A stretch of DNA of 64,000 bases, from the NCBI RefSeq assembly GCF_041080795.1, contig NZ_CP129674.1, positions 1,426,001-1,490,000 of the forward strand, written 5' to 3'. This stretch comes from Bifidobacterium sp. WK041_4_12. Its GTDB lineage: Bacteria > Actinomycetota > Actinomycetes > Actinomycetales > Bifidobacteriaceae. How positions within the stretch are numbered: the first letter of the stretch is position 1; every line of letters starts with the position of its first letter. The position numbers and the translations under genes were made by a program. A model generated the notes under the pieces. The model ran no database searches. It was not told the origin of the DNA and worked only from the letters and a program-made list of their open reading frames with translations. Of this stretch, positions 43,236 through 52,398 are shown piece by piece.

Positions 43236-44681
43236 TCATTGCTTATCTATCCGGCTCGCAAGCGTCTTCAGCTGGATTTCGGCATCATGAATCTGTTCTG
43301 CAACGCGTTCGGGCGACGTACCGCCCTTGCCGTTGCGCGCCTTGACCGAACCTTGGGTGGTGAGCACCTCTCGAACCTGCGGAGCGAGGTCAGCATCGAT
43401 GAAGCCATCGAAGATTTCACTGAACTCTGAATCCTTCAAATCCCACAGTTCTTCGCTTTGGCTTTCGGCACGCTTGACGCATGCTCCTGAAAGCTCATGG
43501 GCATGGCGGAACGGCACGCCATGCTTGACCAGCCATTCGGCGATGTCGGTGGCCAGCGCAAAGCCGGTCGGAGCTTCCTCCTCCAAACGTCTGCCATCGA
43601 ACTGGAGTGTGGCGACCATGCCAGAGAAGGCAGGCAGCACCACTTCGAGCGTATCCACTTGGTCGAAGACCGCCTCCTTGTCCTCCTGCAGATCTCGTGC
43701 GTAGGCGGTCGGCAAGCCTTTCAGCGTGGTCATCAGTCCCGTCAGATCGCCAATCAGTCGACCTGCCTTGCCGCGAGCGAGCTCGGCAATGTCTGGATTC
43801 TTTTTCTGCGGCATGATCGACGAGCCGGTCGAATACGCATCATCCAGACGGACGAACGCGAACTCCTGCGTATTCCATATGATGATCTCTTCGCTCAACC
43901 GTGACAGATCGATGCCAATCATGGCAGCGACGAACGCAAATTCTGCAACTGCATCACGCGAAGCCGTGCCGTCAATGGAATTCTCGGTAACACGTGAAAA
44001 GCCGAGATCCTTGGCAACGGCCTGAGGGTCAAGTCCCAGCGTATTGCCCGCCAGAGCACCAGAACCATACGGGCTTGCATCGGCCCGTTTGTCCCAGTCA
44101 ACAAGTCGGTCAACATCGCGCAACAGCGGCCATGCATGTGCCATGAGCTGATGAGCCAGCAACACGGGCTGAGCATGCTGCATATGCGTGCGACCAGGCA
44201 TCACCGTCGTCCCGGCAGCATGGGATTGCTTGATGATCGACGCGACCAGGTCGAGCACGTCCTTGGCGACCACGCGAGCATGGCGTCGCAGCCACATGCG
44301 GATCAGGGCAGCGATCTGATCGTTTCGCGAACGCCCCGCTCTGAGCTTTCCGCCCAATTCGTCACCTGCAATCTCGAGCAGGCCACGTTCGAGAGCGGTA
44401 GCCTCATCCTCGTCCGATTCCTCGGGAACGAATTCACCCGCATCGACCCTGCGTTGAAGTTCATCAAGGGAAGTCTCCATGCGAGTGAGCTCATCATCGG
44501 TGAGCAGACCTGCCCGTGCCAGGGCACGGGCATGAGCGCGAGAACCCGCGATGTCATCATCGGCAAGACGCCAATCGAACTGCGTGGATTTGCTCAATCG
44601 TGACAGTTCTGGCGAAGGACCCGACGTGAAGCGTCCGCCCCATAATGCGATTGATTCATGACCTTGCTCAGCCATACTCAT
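43236..44681 (-). CDS. argH: argininosuccinate lyase
   Basis: A 481-residue enzyme that splits argininosuccinate to arginine and fumarate, the last step of the pathway. The superfamily signature GSSIMPQKKNPD (about residues 290-301) carries the catalytic serine loop; WGGRFTSGPS at the N-terminus and TVMPGRTHMQHAQP (about 165-178) are conserved. Of the possible starts, the ATG at 44681 has AGGGG close upstream; the frame extends to 44750 but would overlap argG. Last gene of the arginine operon, 34 bases after argG. Confidence 0.95.
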   Translation of the reverse strand: MSMAEQGHESIALWGGRFTSGPSPELSRLSKSTQFDWRLADDDIAGSRAHARALARAGLLTDDELTRMETSLDELQRRVDAGEFVPEESDEDEATALERGLLEIAGDELGGKLRAGRSRNDQIAALIRMWLRRHARVVAKDVLDLVASIIKQSHAAGTTVMPGRTHMQHAQPVLLAHQLMAHAWPLLRDVDRLVDWDKRADASPYGSGALAGNTLGLDPQAVAKDLGFSRVTENSIDGTASRDAVAEFAFVAAMIGIDLSRLSEEIIIWNTQEFAFVRLDDAYSTGSSIMPQKKNPDIAELARGKAGRLIGDLTGLMTTLKGLPTAYARDLQEDKEAVFDQVDTLEVVLPAFSGMVATLQFDGRRLEEEAPTGFALATDIAEWLVKHGVPFRHAHELSGACVKRAESQSEELWDLKDSEFSEIFDGFIDADLAPQVREVLTTQGSVKARNGKGGTSPERVAEQIHDAEIQLKTLASRIDKQ

Positions 44682-44715
44682 GCCCCTATTCCCATCGTCA
44701 ATCCACCGGTGCCGA

Positions 44716-45954
44716 CTATTTGACGTCACCTTGTGGAACTTCCACCGCATTGCCGAACTTCACATCACGCGCTGCGGCGACCTTGCTTGGAAGGCCGTAG
44801 ATCTCGATGAAACCGTTCGATGCCTTCTGATCGAAGGAGTCGCCGGTCTCGTATGTGGCAAGGGAGTAGTCGTAGAGCGAGCTGTCTGAGCGACGACCCG
44901 TCACGACTGCGCGGCCACCGTGAAGGCTCATGCGAATCTGACCGGACACGTACTCCTGCGTGTCCTTGATGAAGGCTGTCAGGGACTTGACCGCTGGCGA
45001 ATACCATTGTGCGTCATAGACCAGCTCGCCCCAGCGCTTGTCGATGTCACGCTTGATGCGATGCTGTTCACGCTCAAGGCAGCAGTTTTCAAGCTCCTCG
45101 TGAGCCGTTATCAAGGCAATGGCACCGGGTGCCTCGTACAGTTCGCGTGACTTGATGCCGACCAGTCGATCTTCAATCAGGTCGATGCGGCCGATGCCCT
45201 GTGCTCCTGCGCGGCGGTTCATCTCTTCGATGGCCTGCAGGGGCGTGACATCCTTGCCATCGATCTGGACGGGAATGCCCTTCTTGAAGGTGATCGTCAC
45301 TTCGTCCTCAACCGGCGGGAATGCTGGGTCGTCAGTGTACGAATAGACATCCTTGGTGGGCGCGTTCCACGGATCCTCAAGATAGCCTGTCTCGATTGCG
45401 CGTCCCCATACGTTCTGGTCGATGGAATAGGGGCTTTTCTCCGTCTGCTCTATCGGCAGCTTGTGCTCCTTGGCATACGCGATTTCAACGTCACGCATCA
45501 GACCAAGATCGCGGATGGGGCTGATGGCCTTCAGCGTTGGATCGATGGACATGATGGACACTTCAAAGCGCACCTGGTCGTTGCCCTTGCCCGTGCATCC
45601 ATGGGCAATCGTGTCTGCCCCAAACTGATGCGCCGCATGAACCAGATGCTTCGTAATCAATGGTCTGGAAATGGCGGATACCAGTGGGTATACACCCTCA
45701 TACATGGCATTGGCCTGAAGTGCCATCATGCAGTATTCGTCCGCAAACTCGTTGCGTGCATCCACAACGTACGATTCGACGGCACCGCAAGCCAGTGCGC
45801 GCTGCTTGATTGTCTGGAGGCGTTCACCACCCTGACCCACGTCCAAGGAGACGGCAACGACATCCTTGCCGGTGCGATCCTTCAGATATGGAATGGCGAC
45901 GGAGGTATCCAAACCTCCCGAATAGGCCAAGACGATTCTTTTGTTGTCACTCAT
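44716..45954 (-). CDS. argG: argininosuccinate synthase
   Basis: A 412-residue enzyme joining citrulline and aspartate with ATP. The P-loop LAYSGGLDTSVAIPYL (about residues 8-23) and GCTGKGNDQVRFE (about 115-127) are diagnostic. The ATG at 45954 has GGAAGGG upstream. A spacer of 93 bases separates it from argR, the largest gap late in the operon. That spacer contains a loose ARG-box-like stretch (near 45972-45996), so argGH may have an extra ArgR-responsive promoter; this match is weak. Confidence 0.96.
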   Translation of the reverse strand: MSDNKRIVLAYSGGLDTSVAIPYLKDRTGKDVVAVSLDVGQGGERLQTIKQRALACGAVESYVVDARNEFADEYCMMALQANAMYEGVYPLVSAISRPLITKHLVHAAHQFGADTIAHGCTGKGNDQVRFEVSIMSIDPTLKAISPIRDLGLMRDVEIAYAKEHKLPIEQTEKSPYSIDQNVWGRAIETGYLEDPWNAPTKDVYSYTDDPAFPPVEDEVTITFKKGIPVQIDGKDVTPLQAIEEMNRRAGAQGIGRIDLIEDRLVGIKSRELYEAPGAIALITAHEELENCCLEREQHRIKRDIDKRWGELVYDAQWYSPAVKSLTAFIKDTQEYVSGQIRMSLHGGRAVVTGRRSDSSLYDYSLATYETGDSFDQKASNGFIEIYGLPSKVAAARDVKFGNAVEVPQGDVK

Positions 45955-46047
45955 AGCAACCCTTCCGATATATGTTTCACATGTATTATTCGTGCATCGC
46001 ATGTCATGTGCGCAAGCCGGTGAGCGATACGCAGCAGACAGACGAGA

Positions 46048-46653
46048 CTACCCTTGTTGTTTTGAACTCATATGTGACGATTCTCCTCCGGAGGCGAGCA
46101 GTAGAAACCATTCTGCCTTGTCCTGGGCGGTCTCGGCATCGACGGCAATGGCCATGACCGTGTCATCCCCGGCAATCGTTCCGACAACTCCCTGAATGGA
46201 CTGACGATCCAACACGCTGGCAACGTATTGTGCAGCTCCCGAAGGCGTGTGAATCACCACAAGGTTCTGTGCAGTGGCTACAGAAGTCACGAGACCAGTC
46301 AGCGTTCTCGAAAGCTGCTGCTCAGCGCGGTTCAATGTGCTATGTTCTGCGCCATGCTCCGCATCATCCTCATCGTCAGGCATGGGCCGAACCTTGGAGA
46401 ACTCTCCAGAAACAGTTGATTCCGGTACCACGTAGGCAAAGCTTCCATCGGGCTGACGCTGCTTGCTCGCATGCATCTCGTCCAGATCACGACTCAAGGT
46501 GGCCTGGGTTACCTCAATGCCCTGAGTGGCAAGCACCGTGGCCAGCTGCTGCTGAGAGGTTATGGCAGAGTTGGACAGTGCCTGCTGAATTGCACCGTGC
46601 CTTGCAGCTCGCGTCGGTGGTCTCCTGAGTCCTGAATATGCTTCATCGCTCAT
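46048..46653 (-). CDS. argR: arginine repressor
   Basis: A 201-residue regulator that binds ARG boxes as a hexamer with arginine. The N-terminal winged helix reads TSQQQLATVLATQGIEVTQA followed by TLSRDLDEMHASKQ (about residues 27-60). The C-terminal oligomerisation and arginine-binding domain has VIHTPSGAAQYVASVLD and GTIAGDDTVMAIA. It is longer than the usual 150-170 residues owing to a polar, acidic linker of about 40 residues (DDEDDAEHGAEHS) between the domains. AAGGAGGTGATG immediately precedes the chosen start. It lies inside the operon that it should control. Confidence 0.95.
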   Translation of the reverse strand: MSDEAYSGLRRPPTRAARHGAIQQALSNSAITSQQQLATVLATQGIEVTQATLSRDLDEMHASKQRQPDGSFAYVVPESTVSGEFSKVRPMPDDEDDAEHGAEHSTLNRAEQQLSRTLTGLVTSVATAQNLVVIHTPSGAAQYVASVLDRQSIQGVVGTIAGDDTVMAIAVDAETAQDKAEWFLLLASGGESSHMSSKQQG

Positions 46654-46702
46654 GCCATCACCTCCTTGTCCCAATGGTCGATTGTCAACATTTCACTGCA
46701 AT

Positions 46703-47674
46703 TCATGCGAGAAGATCGTCGTCCTCGCGCTGCTTGCCAATCAGCCAGGTCATCAACGCCTTCTGCGCATGCAGACGATTTTCGGCTTCATCCCAGACGA
46801 CGGACTGTGGGCCGTCGATAACCGAGCCGGTCACTTCCTTGCCACGGTATGCAGGAAGGCAATGCTGGAACAGCGCGTTCGGAGCGGCATGGCTCATGAG
46901 CTCGTCATTGACCTGATAATCCCAGAAGGGCTTCGAACGAGTGGCGTACTCACTCTCCTCTCCCATCGAAACCCAGGTATCAGTGAAAATGCAGTCGGCA
47001 TCCTTCGCCGCTTCGAAAGGATCGGTGGTCACGAGAACCGAACCGTTGTTGTGCTTTGCAATGGTCTTGGCATCGTCGACGATTGCCGGATCGGGCAGAT
47101 ATCCGTAAGGTCCGGCAACGGCGACATGCATGCCCGCAGTGGCTCCCGCCAGCAGATATGAATTCGCCATATTGTTGCCGGCATCCCCGAGATACGCGAT
47201 GCGCTTGCCTGCAAGGCTATCGACACCTCCACGATGCTGTGCGATGGTAAGAAAATCTGCAAGCACCTGGCATGGGTGGAATTCGTCGGTCAGGGCGTTG
47301 ATGACGGGAACGGTGGCATAGCGAGCCATCTCCTCGACTCGATCCTGGCCGAAAGTCCTCCACACAATCGTCGAGGTCATGCGTGTGAGCACACGCGCAG
47401 TGTCGGCAACGGGCTCGCCACGGCCAAGTTGCGAACCGCCTTTGTCTATCACGAGAGGATACCCGCCAAGCTCGGCCACGCCCACGGAGAAGCTTGATCT
47501 CGTTCTGGTGCTGGGCTTGTCGAACAGCACCGCAACGGCTTGCGGGCCTTCGAAAGGTCGTGCATGAAAACGGTTTTCTCGGAATTTCATGCCCAGTCGT
47601 AAAATCTGCAGTTGCTCGTCATGTGAGACATCGTCATCGCGCAACATATGCCGTAAAGGTGCAGCCATCTCCAT
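46703..47674 (-). CDS. argF: ornithine carbamoyltransferase
   Basis: A 323-residue transferase making citrulline. The carbamoyl-phosphate loop is FDKPSTRTRSSFSVG (about residues 50-64); the ornithine motif FHPCQVLADFLTI (about 135-147) and HCLPAYRGKEV (about 270-280) complete the active site. The start has GAAAGGAAGAG directly upstream. A 99-base spacer separates it from argD. Anabolic rather than catabolic use is indicated by its place in the biosynthetic operon. Confidence 0.96.
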   Translation of the reverse strand: MEMAAPLRHMLRDDDVSHDEQLQILRLGMKFRENRFHARPFEGPQAVAVLFDKPSTRTRSSFSVGVAELGGYPLVIDKGGSQLGRGEPVADTARVLTRMTSTIVWRTFGQDRVEEMARYATVPVINALTDEFHPCQVLADFLTIAQHRGGVDSLAGKRIAYLGDAGNNMANSYLLAGATAGMHVAVAGPYGYLPDPAIVDDAKTIAKHNNGSVLVTTDPFEAAKDADCIFTDTWVSMGEESEYATRSKPFWDYQVNDELMSHAAPNALFQHCLPAYRGKEVTGSVIDGPQSVVWDEAENRLHAQKALMTWLIGKQREDDDLLA

Positions 47675-47773
47675 CTCTTCCTTTCATCCTTTGTTTTCAG
47701 CGTGAAAGACCTGTACTTCCACGCTGTACCACGTCAAATCCTTGCTCAGGTGAACACCGAGTGAGCTGCATGC

Positions 47774-49063
47774 TCAGTCATCGGGCAGATCCGAGGGAAC
47801 TTGCGAGAGTATCGCAATGCAGCTATCGACATCCTCGGCGCTGACCACCAATGATGGAGCCAGACGCAGAGCGTTCGAGGCGACGGCGTTGACAATCAGC
47901 CCATGCTCCAAAGCCCAGTTGACCACGGCATGCGCGCATGGATGCGAGAGCAGCACTGCGTTCAGCAGACCTCGACCTCGTGTGGACACAAACAGCTCGT
48001 TATCACAGGCATCAAAGCCTGCACGAAGCTGTTCGCCTCGTTTTTCAGCATTATTGACGAGTCCGTCATCCTCAATGATCTGCAAGGTTGCCAGCGCTGC
48101 GGCAGCACCCAGAGGATTGCCGCCAAAAGTCGATCCGTGAAGCCCTGCGGTATACATGTCGGAAAGCCTCGAACCAAAGGCAATCATGCCGCCCATCGGG
48201 AAACCGCCCGCAACGCCCTTGGCGAAGGTGACGATATCGGGTTGGATTCCCCCGCTCAGGTCGTTGCGCTGGAAGGCGAACCAGGAACCGGTACGACCGA
48301 TGCCCGTCTGCACTTCGTCAACGATCAGCAGCGCCTGATGCTGATCGCACAGAGCCCTTAACCCTTGCACATATGCAGGATCAAGCGGCAGGACTCCTGC
48401 CTCTCCCTGAATCATTTCGATGATCACCGCAGCCACAGGGCCTTTCGCATACTTGCCAATGCCGGTTCTGGCAAAGGCATCGTGCATGGCATCGATATCG
48501 TTGGCCTCGACAAACTCGACATCAGGAATCAACGGTTCGAAGGGCTGGCGGATGTCCGGTTTCCATGTGGCACTCAGAGAACCCATGGTGCGACCGTGGA
48601 AGCCATGCTTCAACGCTATGATTCTTGGCTCTTTGCCTCCCATGACCGAATGCGCGTTGGGCAAGGTGCAGCCATACAGCTTAGCCAGCTTCAGGGCCGC
48701 CTCATTGCCTTCGGTACCGGAATTGCCGAAATACACATGCGATCCGTGTGGTGCCCCCGACAGTTCGATAAGCTTCTCAGCCAGTCTGATCTGCGGCTCG
48801 GTGGCAAAATAGTTGCTGACATGGGCCGCCTTCGATGCCTGAGCGGTCAGAGCCTCAATCCAGCGAGGATTCGCATACCCTACCGAATTGACGGCGATGC
48901 CTCCAAGAAAATCGAGATATTCATTGCCGTCCACGTCCCAGACGTGGGTGCCCTTGCCATGATCGAGCACGCGAAGTGGCTTGCCAAAGACATGCATGTG
49001 CACATCCTGGTATTCGTCCAGCCACTGTTCGTCAAGCTTTCCCAATCGTTCACCTGCTGACAT
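47774..49063 (-). CDS. argD: acetylornithine aminotransferase
   Basis: A 429-residue class III PLP aminotransferase converting N-acetylglutamate semialdehyde to N-acetylornithine. Markers are YFGNSGTEGNEAALKLAKLY (about residues 103-122), LLIVDEVQTGIGRTGSWFAF (about 220-239) and the PLP-lysine in VTFAKGVAGGFPMGGMIAFG (about 252-271). GAGGAG stands five bases before the start. The gene overlaps argB by 14 bases, so they are coupled. Such enzymes may also serve lysine synthesis, but the context is arginine. Confidence 0.96.
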   Translation of the reverse strand: MSAGERLGKLDEQWLDEYQDVHMHVFGKPLRVLDHGKGTHVWDVDGNEYLDFLGGIAVNSVGYANPRWIEALTAQASKAAHVSNYFATEPQIRLAEKLIELSGAPHGSHVYFGNSGTEGNEAALKLAKLYGCTLPNAHSVMGGKEPRIIALKHGFHGRTMGSLSATWKPDIRQPFEPLIPDVEFVEANDIDAMHDAFARTGIGKYAKGPVAAVIIEMIQGEAGVLPLDPAYVQGLRALCDQHQALLIVDEVQTGIGRTGSWFAFQRNDLSGGIQPDIVTFAKGVAGGFPMGGMIAFGSRLSDMYTAGLHGSTFGGNPLGAAAALATLQIIEDDGLVNNAEKRGEQLRAGFDACDNELFVSTRGRGLLNAVLLSHPCAHAVVNWALEHGLIVNAVASNALRLAPSLVVSAEDVDSCIAILSQVPSDLPDD

Positions 49064-50006
49064 ACGAACTCCTCATTTCTATTCCATCTTCAGGAACGAC
49101 CATCGTGCCAATCCCATATGAAGTAAAAATCTCATTCAACAGGGAATGTGGCTTGCGGCCATCGATGATATGTGCCTGAACGACTCCCCCATCAAGTGCA
49201 CGTACACACGCTTCCATCTTCGGTTTCATCCCGGTTTCCAAGTCTGGGAGCATGTCTCTGAGGTTTTCTACACCGATGCGACCAATCAGCGAATTCTCGT
49301 CCGGCCAATCGGCGTAAAGGCCATCGATGTCGGTCAGGATAAGGAATTTCGAGGCACCGACTGCCGCTGCAAGCGCTGCAGCCGCCGAATCCGCATTCAC
49401 GTTCAATACCTGCATCGGATTCGATTCGTCAGGAGCGACCGAGGACACCACAGGAATCCTGCCAGCGCTGACGAGATCTTCGACAGCCGAGGCATCAACG
49501 CTGACAACGTCACCGACAAGACCGATATCCGTCGCAACACCTTCGATGATGGGCTTTCTCTGCATTGCCGAGAACAATCCGCCATCTTCGCCTGAAAGCC
49601 CGACCGCATATGGGCCATGAGCATTGATCATGCCGACCAGCTCTCGAGACACCTTGCCTGTCAGCACCATGCGAACGACATCCATGGCCTCAGGCGTGGT
49701 GACGCGCAGCCCGCCCTTGAATTCAGATTTGATACCCAAAGCCTTGAGCATTCTGGAAATCTGAGGTCCGCCCCCATGAACGACAATCGGATGCAGTCCA
49801 ACCTGTCGTAGGAACACCATGTCTTCAGCAAAGCACTGCTTGAGACGCTGATCCACCATCGCATTGCCGCCATATTTGATGACAATGCGTTCGCCTGAGA
49901 ATTCCTCAAGCCATGGCAACGCTTCAATGAGCACCTCAGCCTTTTGGTCGGCTCTCAAATCGGTGTGGACGTCGAAGCGGAAGCCTGGTCCCTTTATCTC
50001 GCTCAT
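49050..50006 (-). CDS. argB: acetylglutamate kinase
   Basis: A 318-residue kinase phosphorylating N-acetylglutamate. The ATP/substrate signature IVIKYGGNAMVD (about residues 40-51), GIHPIVVHGGGPQIS-type motif (LHPIVVHGGGPQIS, about 68-81) and LNVNADSAAAALAAAV (about 195-210) are typical. The frame extends to 50087, but that start has no ribosome-binding site and would overlap argJ by 38 bases; the ATG at 50006 has AAGG eight bases upstream and fits family length. Usually the feedback-controlled step in linear arginine pathways, and the target of regulation in cyclic ones such as this. Confidence 0.93.
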   Translation of the reverse strand: MSEIKGPGFRFDVHTDLRADQKAEVLIEALPWLEEFSGERIVIKYGGNAMVDQRLKQCFAEDMVFLRQVGLHPIVVHGGGPQISRMLKALGIKSEFKGGLRVTTPEAMDVVRMVLTGKVSRELVGMINAHGPYAVGLSGEDGGLFSAMQRKPIIEGVATDIGLVGDVVSVDASAVEDLVSAGRIPVVSSVAPDESNPMQVLNVNADSAAAALAAAVGASKFLILTDIDGLYADWPDENSLIGRIGVENLRDMLPDLETGMKPKMEACVRALDGGVVQAHIIDGRKPHSLLNEIFTSYGIGTMVVPEDGIEMRSSYVSR

Positions 50007-50049
50007 ATCATCTGCCTTGTTGCGATGTTCGCCTGTGTCGGATTGTGTC

Positions 50050-51219
50050 TCATGATTCGTAGTCTGAATTGATTCGTACATATTCATGAGTCAAGTCGTC
50101 GGTCCATATGGTTCCCTGAGATTCTCCTGCGTGCAGATTGATAACGATGTCCACGTGACGTGGGGTCATGTCAACGAGCGAGCGGTCCTGACCGGGCTTG
50201 CCACCGTCACAGACGCGTATGCCATTGATGTCAACGGTCACCTTGTTGGGGTCGTAGGGAGCAATGGATTCTGGAACGGTGCCGATCGATGAAACGACTC
50301 TTCCCCAATTGGGATCGTTGCCCGCTATGGCGCATTTCATCAGATTCGACGATGCGACTGCTCGTGCGCACGCCAGAGCGGCCCGTTCATCGCTTGCGCC
50401 GATCACGGTCATGTCGACATCGTGCGAGGAGCCTTCTCCATCGCCGACAATCTGATGGGCAAGCGACGCACAGGCTTCGGCTACTGCCTTATTGAACTCT
50501 TGCGGCTCAGGGCTGATGCCGCTTGCACCCGAGGCGAGCAGCAAAACCGTATCGTTGGTGGACATGCAGCCGTCAACGTCGATGCGATTGAATGAGGTCT
50601 GAGTGCCTTGTTGCAGCGCCTGCTGCGCCTGCTCAGAGGTCACGACCGCGTCGGTGGTGAGTATGCAGATCATTGTGGCGAGTTGGGGGGCGATCATGCC
50701 TGAACCCTTGACCATGCCGCCCACGCGGAATCCTGAGCCTTGGATTTCAACGGTTTTCATCGTGGTATCGGTGGTCATGATCGCATGTGCCGCATCCGAA
50801 CCGGCCTGTTCGCCATCATCGAGATGATCGAAGGCATCATGGACTCCGTGCAACACATGATCAAGAGGAAGCAGTTCGCCAATCAGCCCGGTCGAAGCGA
50901 CAGCAACGGCATGTGCATCGGTCCCTATCAGCTTTGCGAGTTCTTGCGCAGTCTGTGTGCTTTGTTCAAGCCCTGCCTGACCCGTGCACGCATTGGCACC
51001 ACCTGAATTGACCACAACACCCTTGAGATGCCCGTCCTGAACGGCCTTTCTGGACCACTGCACCGGTGCGGCGCAGAATCTGTTAGGCGTGAAGACACCG
51101 GCGACGACATCGAGAGGTCCCTGATTGACGACTACTGCAAGGTCGCGCTTGCCTTGATGGCTCGAAATTCCTGCAACAACCCCCGCTGCCTGAAAACCCT
51201 GTGCAAATGTGACGCTCAT
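50050..51219 (-). CDS. argJ: glutamate N-acetyltransferase / N-acetylglutamate synthase (ArgJ)
   Basis: A 389-residue Ntn-type transferase that recycles the acetyl group from acetylornithine to glutamate. The precursor is expected to cleave itself before Thr182 in KGSGMIAPQLATM, giving two subunits; the later motif DGCMSTNDTVLLLASG is conserved. Presence of ArgJ means the cyclic pathway is used, and no argA or argE is present. The start overlaps the argC stop (ATGA). Confidence 0.95.
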   Translation of the reverse strand: MSVTFAQGFQAAGVVAGISSHQGKRDLAVVVNQGPLDVVAGVFTPNRFCAAPVQWSRKAVQDGHLKGVVVNSGGANACTGQAGLEQSTQTAQELAKLIGTDAHAVAVASTGLIGELLPLDHVLHGVHDAFDHLDDGEQAGSDAAHAIMTTDTTMKTVEIQGSGFRVGGMVKGSGMIAPQLATMICILTTDAVVTSEQAQQALQQGTQTSFNRIDVDGCMSTNDTVLLLASGASGISPEPQEFNKAVAEACASLAHQIVGDGEGSSHDVDMTVIGASDERAALACARAVASSNLMKCAIAGNDPNWGRVVSSIGTVPESIAPYDPNKVTVDINGIRVCDGGKPGQDRSLVDMTPRHVDIVINLHAGESQGTIWTDDLTHEYVRINSDYES

Positions 51220-52307
51220 GGCGCTACTCCTATCGTTGTCAAACCGGTAATCTCGTTAAGACCTAAGGCAATGTTGAGTGACTGAATCGCCTGACCGGCA
51301 GTTCCTCGATTGAGGTTGTCAATCGCAGCGAAGGCATAGAGACGCTGTGAATTGCGGTCGATGGCGGTCTGAAGATGCGCACAGTTCGAACCGACGATGT
51401 TCTGGGTTGCCGGCATCACTCCTTCCGGCAAAAGGCTTACGAAATGTTCCTTGTCGTAGAGATTTTCCCAGCATGCGCGAATCTCGGCATCGCTCAGTTG
51501 CATTGCGGCGTCGCTCAGATGGGCCGAAACCGTGGCAAGAATTCCGCGGCTCATGGGAACCAGCATGGGTGTGAATCCAAGCGAAATCTCATGCCATTGT
51601 GCAGGTGCTCGCCCGGCTGCATGGGTGAGATTCTGAAGCATTTCAGGAATATGACGGTGAGTGCCGCCAACCGAATACGGTGTTGCAGAGTTGAAAGCCT
51701 CAGCCGCAAGCAGATTCATGCGTTTTAGATTCTTGCCAGCGCCCGAATAGGCCACAGCAAGATCCGCGACGATGTCGTGTTCATCCACGAGCTGGTGAGC
51801 AATGGCTGGCTGGAATGCGAGCGTCACTGCGGTGACATTGCACCCTGGCCCAGCGATGCGCGTGGCTCCCCTGAGGGAATCGCGCTGCTTTGACAGTCTG
51901 CCATGATCATTGCTGGCTATCATTTCAGGAAGGCCGTAGGTCCAGGAACTGGCATAGGCACCGCCATAGTAGCTGTCCCACATCTCCTGTTCCTCAAGAC
52001 GATGGTCGGCTCCGAGGTCAACAACGACGGCTGAGTCATCCAGCTGTGCAGCCAAAGCGCCCGAAGCTCCGTGAGGCAAGGCAAGAATGATGATGTCATG
52101 CCCATTGAGCACGTCTGGAGTCGTATCCTGAATCTCTAGATTGGCTAGAGTAGGGATGTGCGGAAGATATTCACCAAGCCGATGCCCTATGGATGAATGG
52201 CCAGTGACGCACGTGACCTGCATGTTGGGGTGGGTTGCCAGAATACGCAACGCCTCACCACCCGCATAGCCCGTGGCACCTGCCACGGCGACTGAATAAC
52301 GTGCCAT
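51216..52307 (-). CDS. argC: N-acetyl-gamma-glutamyl-phosphate reductase
   Basis: A 363-residue NADPH reductase. The Rossmann loop VAGATGYAGGEALRIL (about residues 7-22) and the catalytic cysteine motif GPGCNVTAVTLAFQP (about 154-168) are diagnostic, with GGTHRHIPEM further on. The ATG at 52307 has GGAG six bases upstream. It is the first gene of argCJBDFRGH and has a paired ARG box across its promoter. Confidence 0.96.
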   Translation of the reverse strand: MARYSVAVAGATGYAGGEALRILATHPNMQVTCVTGHSSIGHRLGEYLPHIPTLANLEIQDTTPDVLNGHDIIILALPHGASGALAAQLDDSAVVVDLGADHRLEEQEMWDSYYGGAYASSWTYGLPEMIASNDHGRLSKQRDSLRGATRIAGPGCNVTAVTLAFQPAIAHQLVDEHDIVADLAVAYSGAGKNLKRMNLLAAEAFNSATPYSVGGTHRHIPEMLQNLTHAAGRAPAQWHEISLGFTPMLVPMSRGILATVSAHLSDAAMQLSDAEIRACWENLYDKEHFVSLLPEGVMPATQNIVGSNCAHLQTAIDRNSQRLYAFAAIDNLNRGTAGQAIQSLNIALGLNEITGLTTIGVAP

Positions 52308-52358
52308 GTATAACTCCAAAGCTGTTCAGGCGACAAATCTTGTCTACCAATGAGCAAC

Positions 52359-52398
52359 ATTATATACATGTATGCAAGACATTGCATAATTATGCAGA
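52359..52398 (-). promoter_or_regulatory. argC promoter with two ARG boxes
   Basis: On the minus strand a TATAAT -10 box lies at 52364-52359. Two 18-bp ArgR-type boxes, 52381-52398 (core TGCATAATTATGCA, a perfect palindrome) and 52360-52377 (core matching less well), are separated by exactly 3 bp, which is the classic spacing for one ArgR hexamer. The pair covers the -10 and -35 region, so bound ArgR would block the polymerase. Confidence 0.8.
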
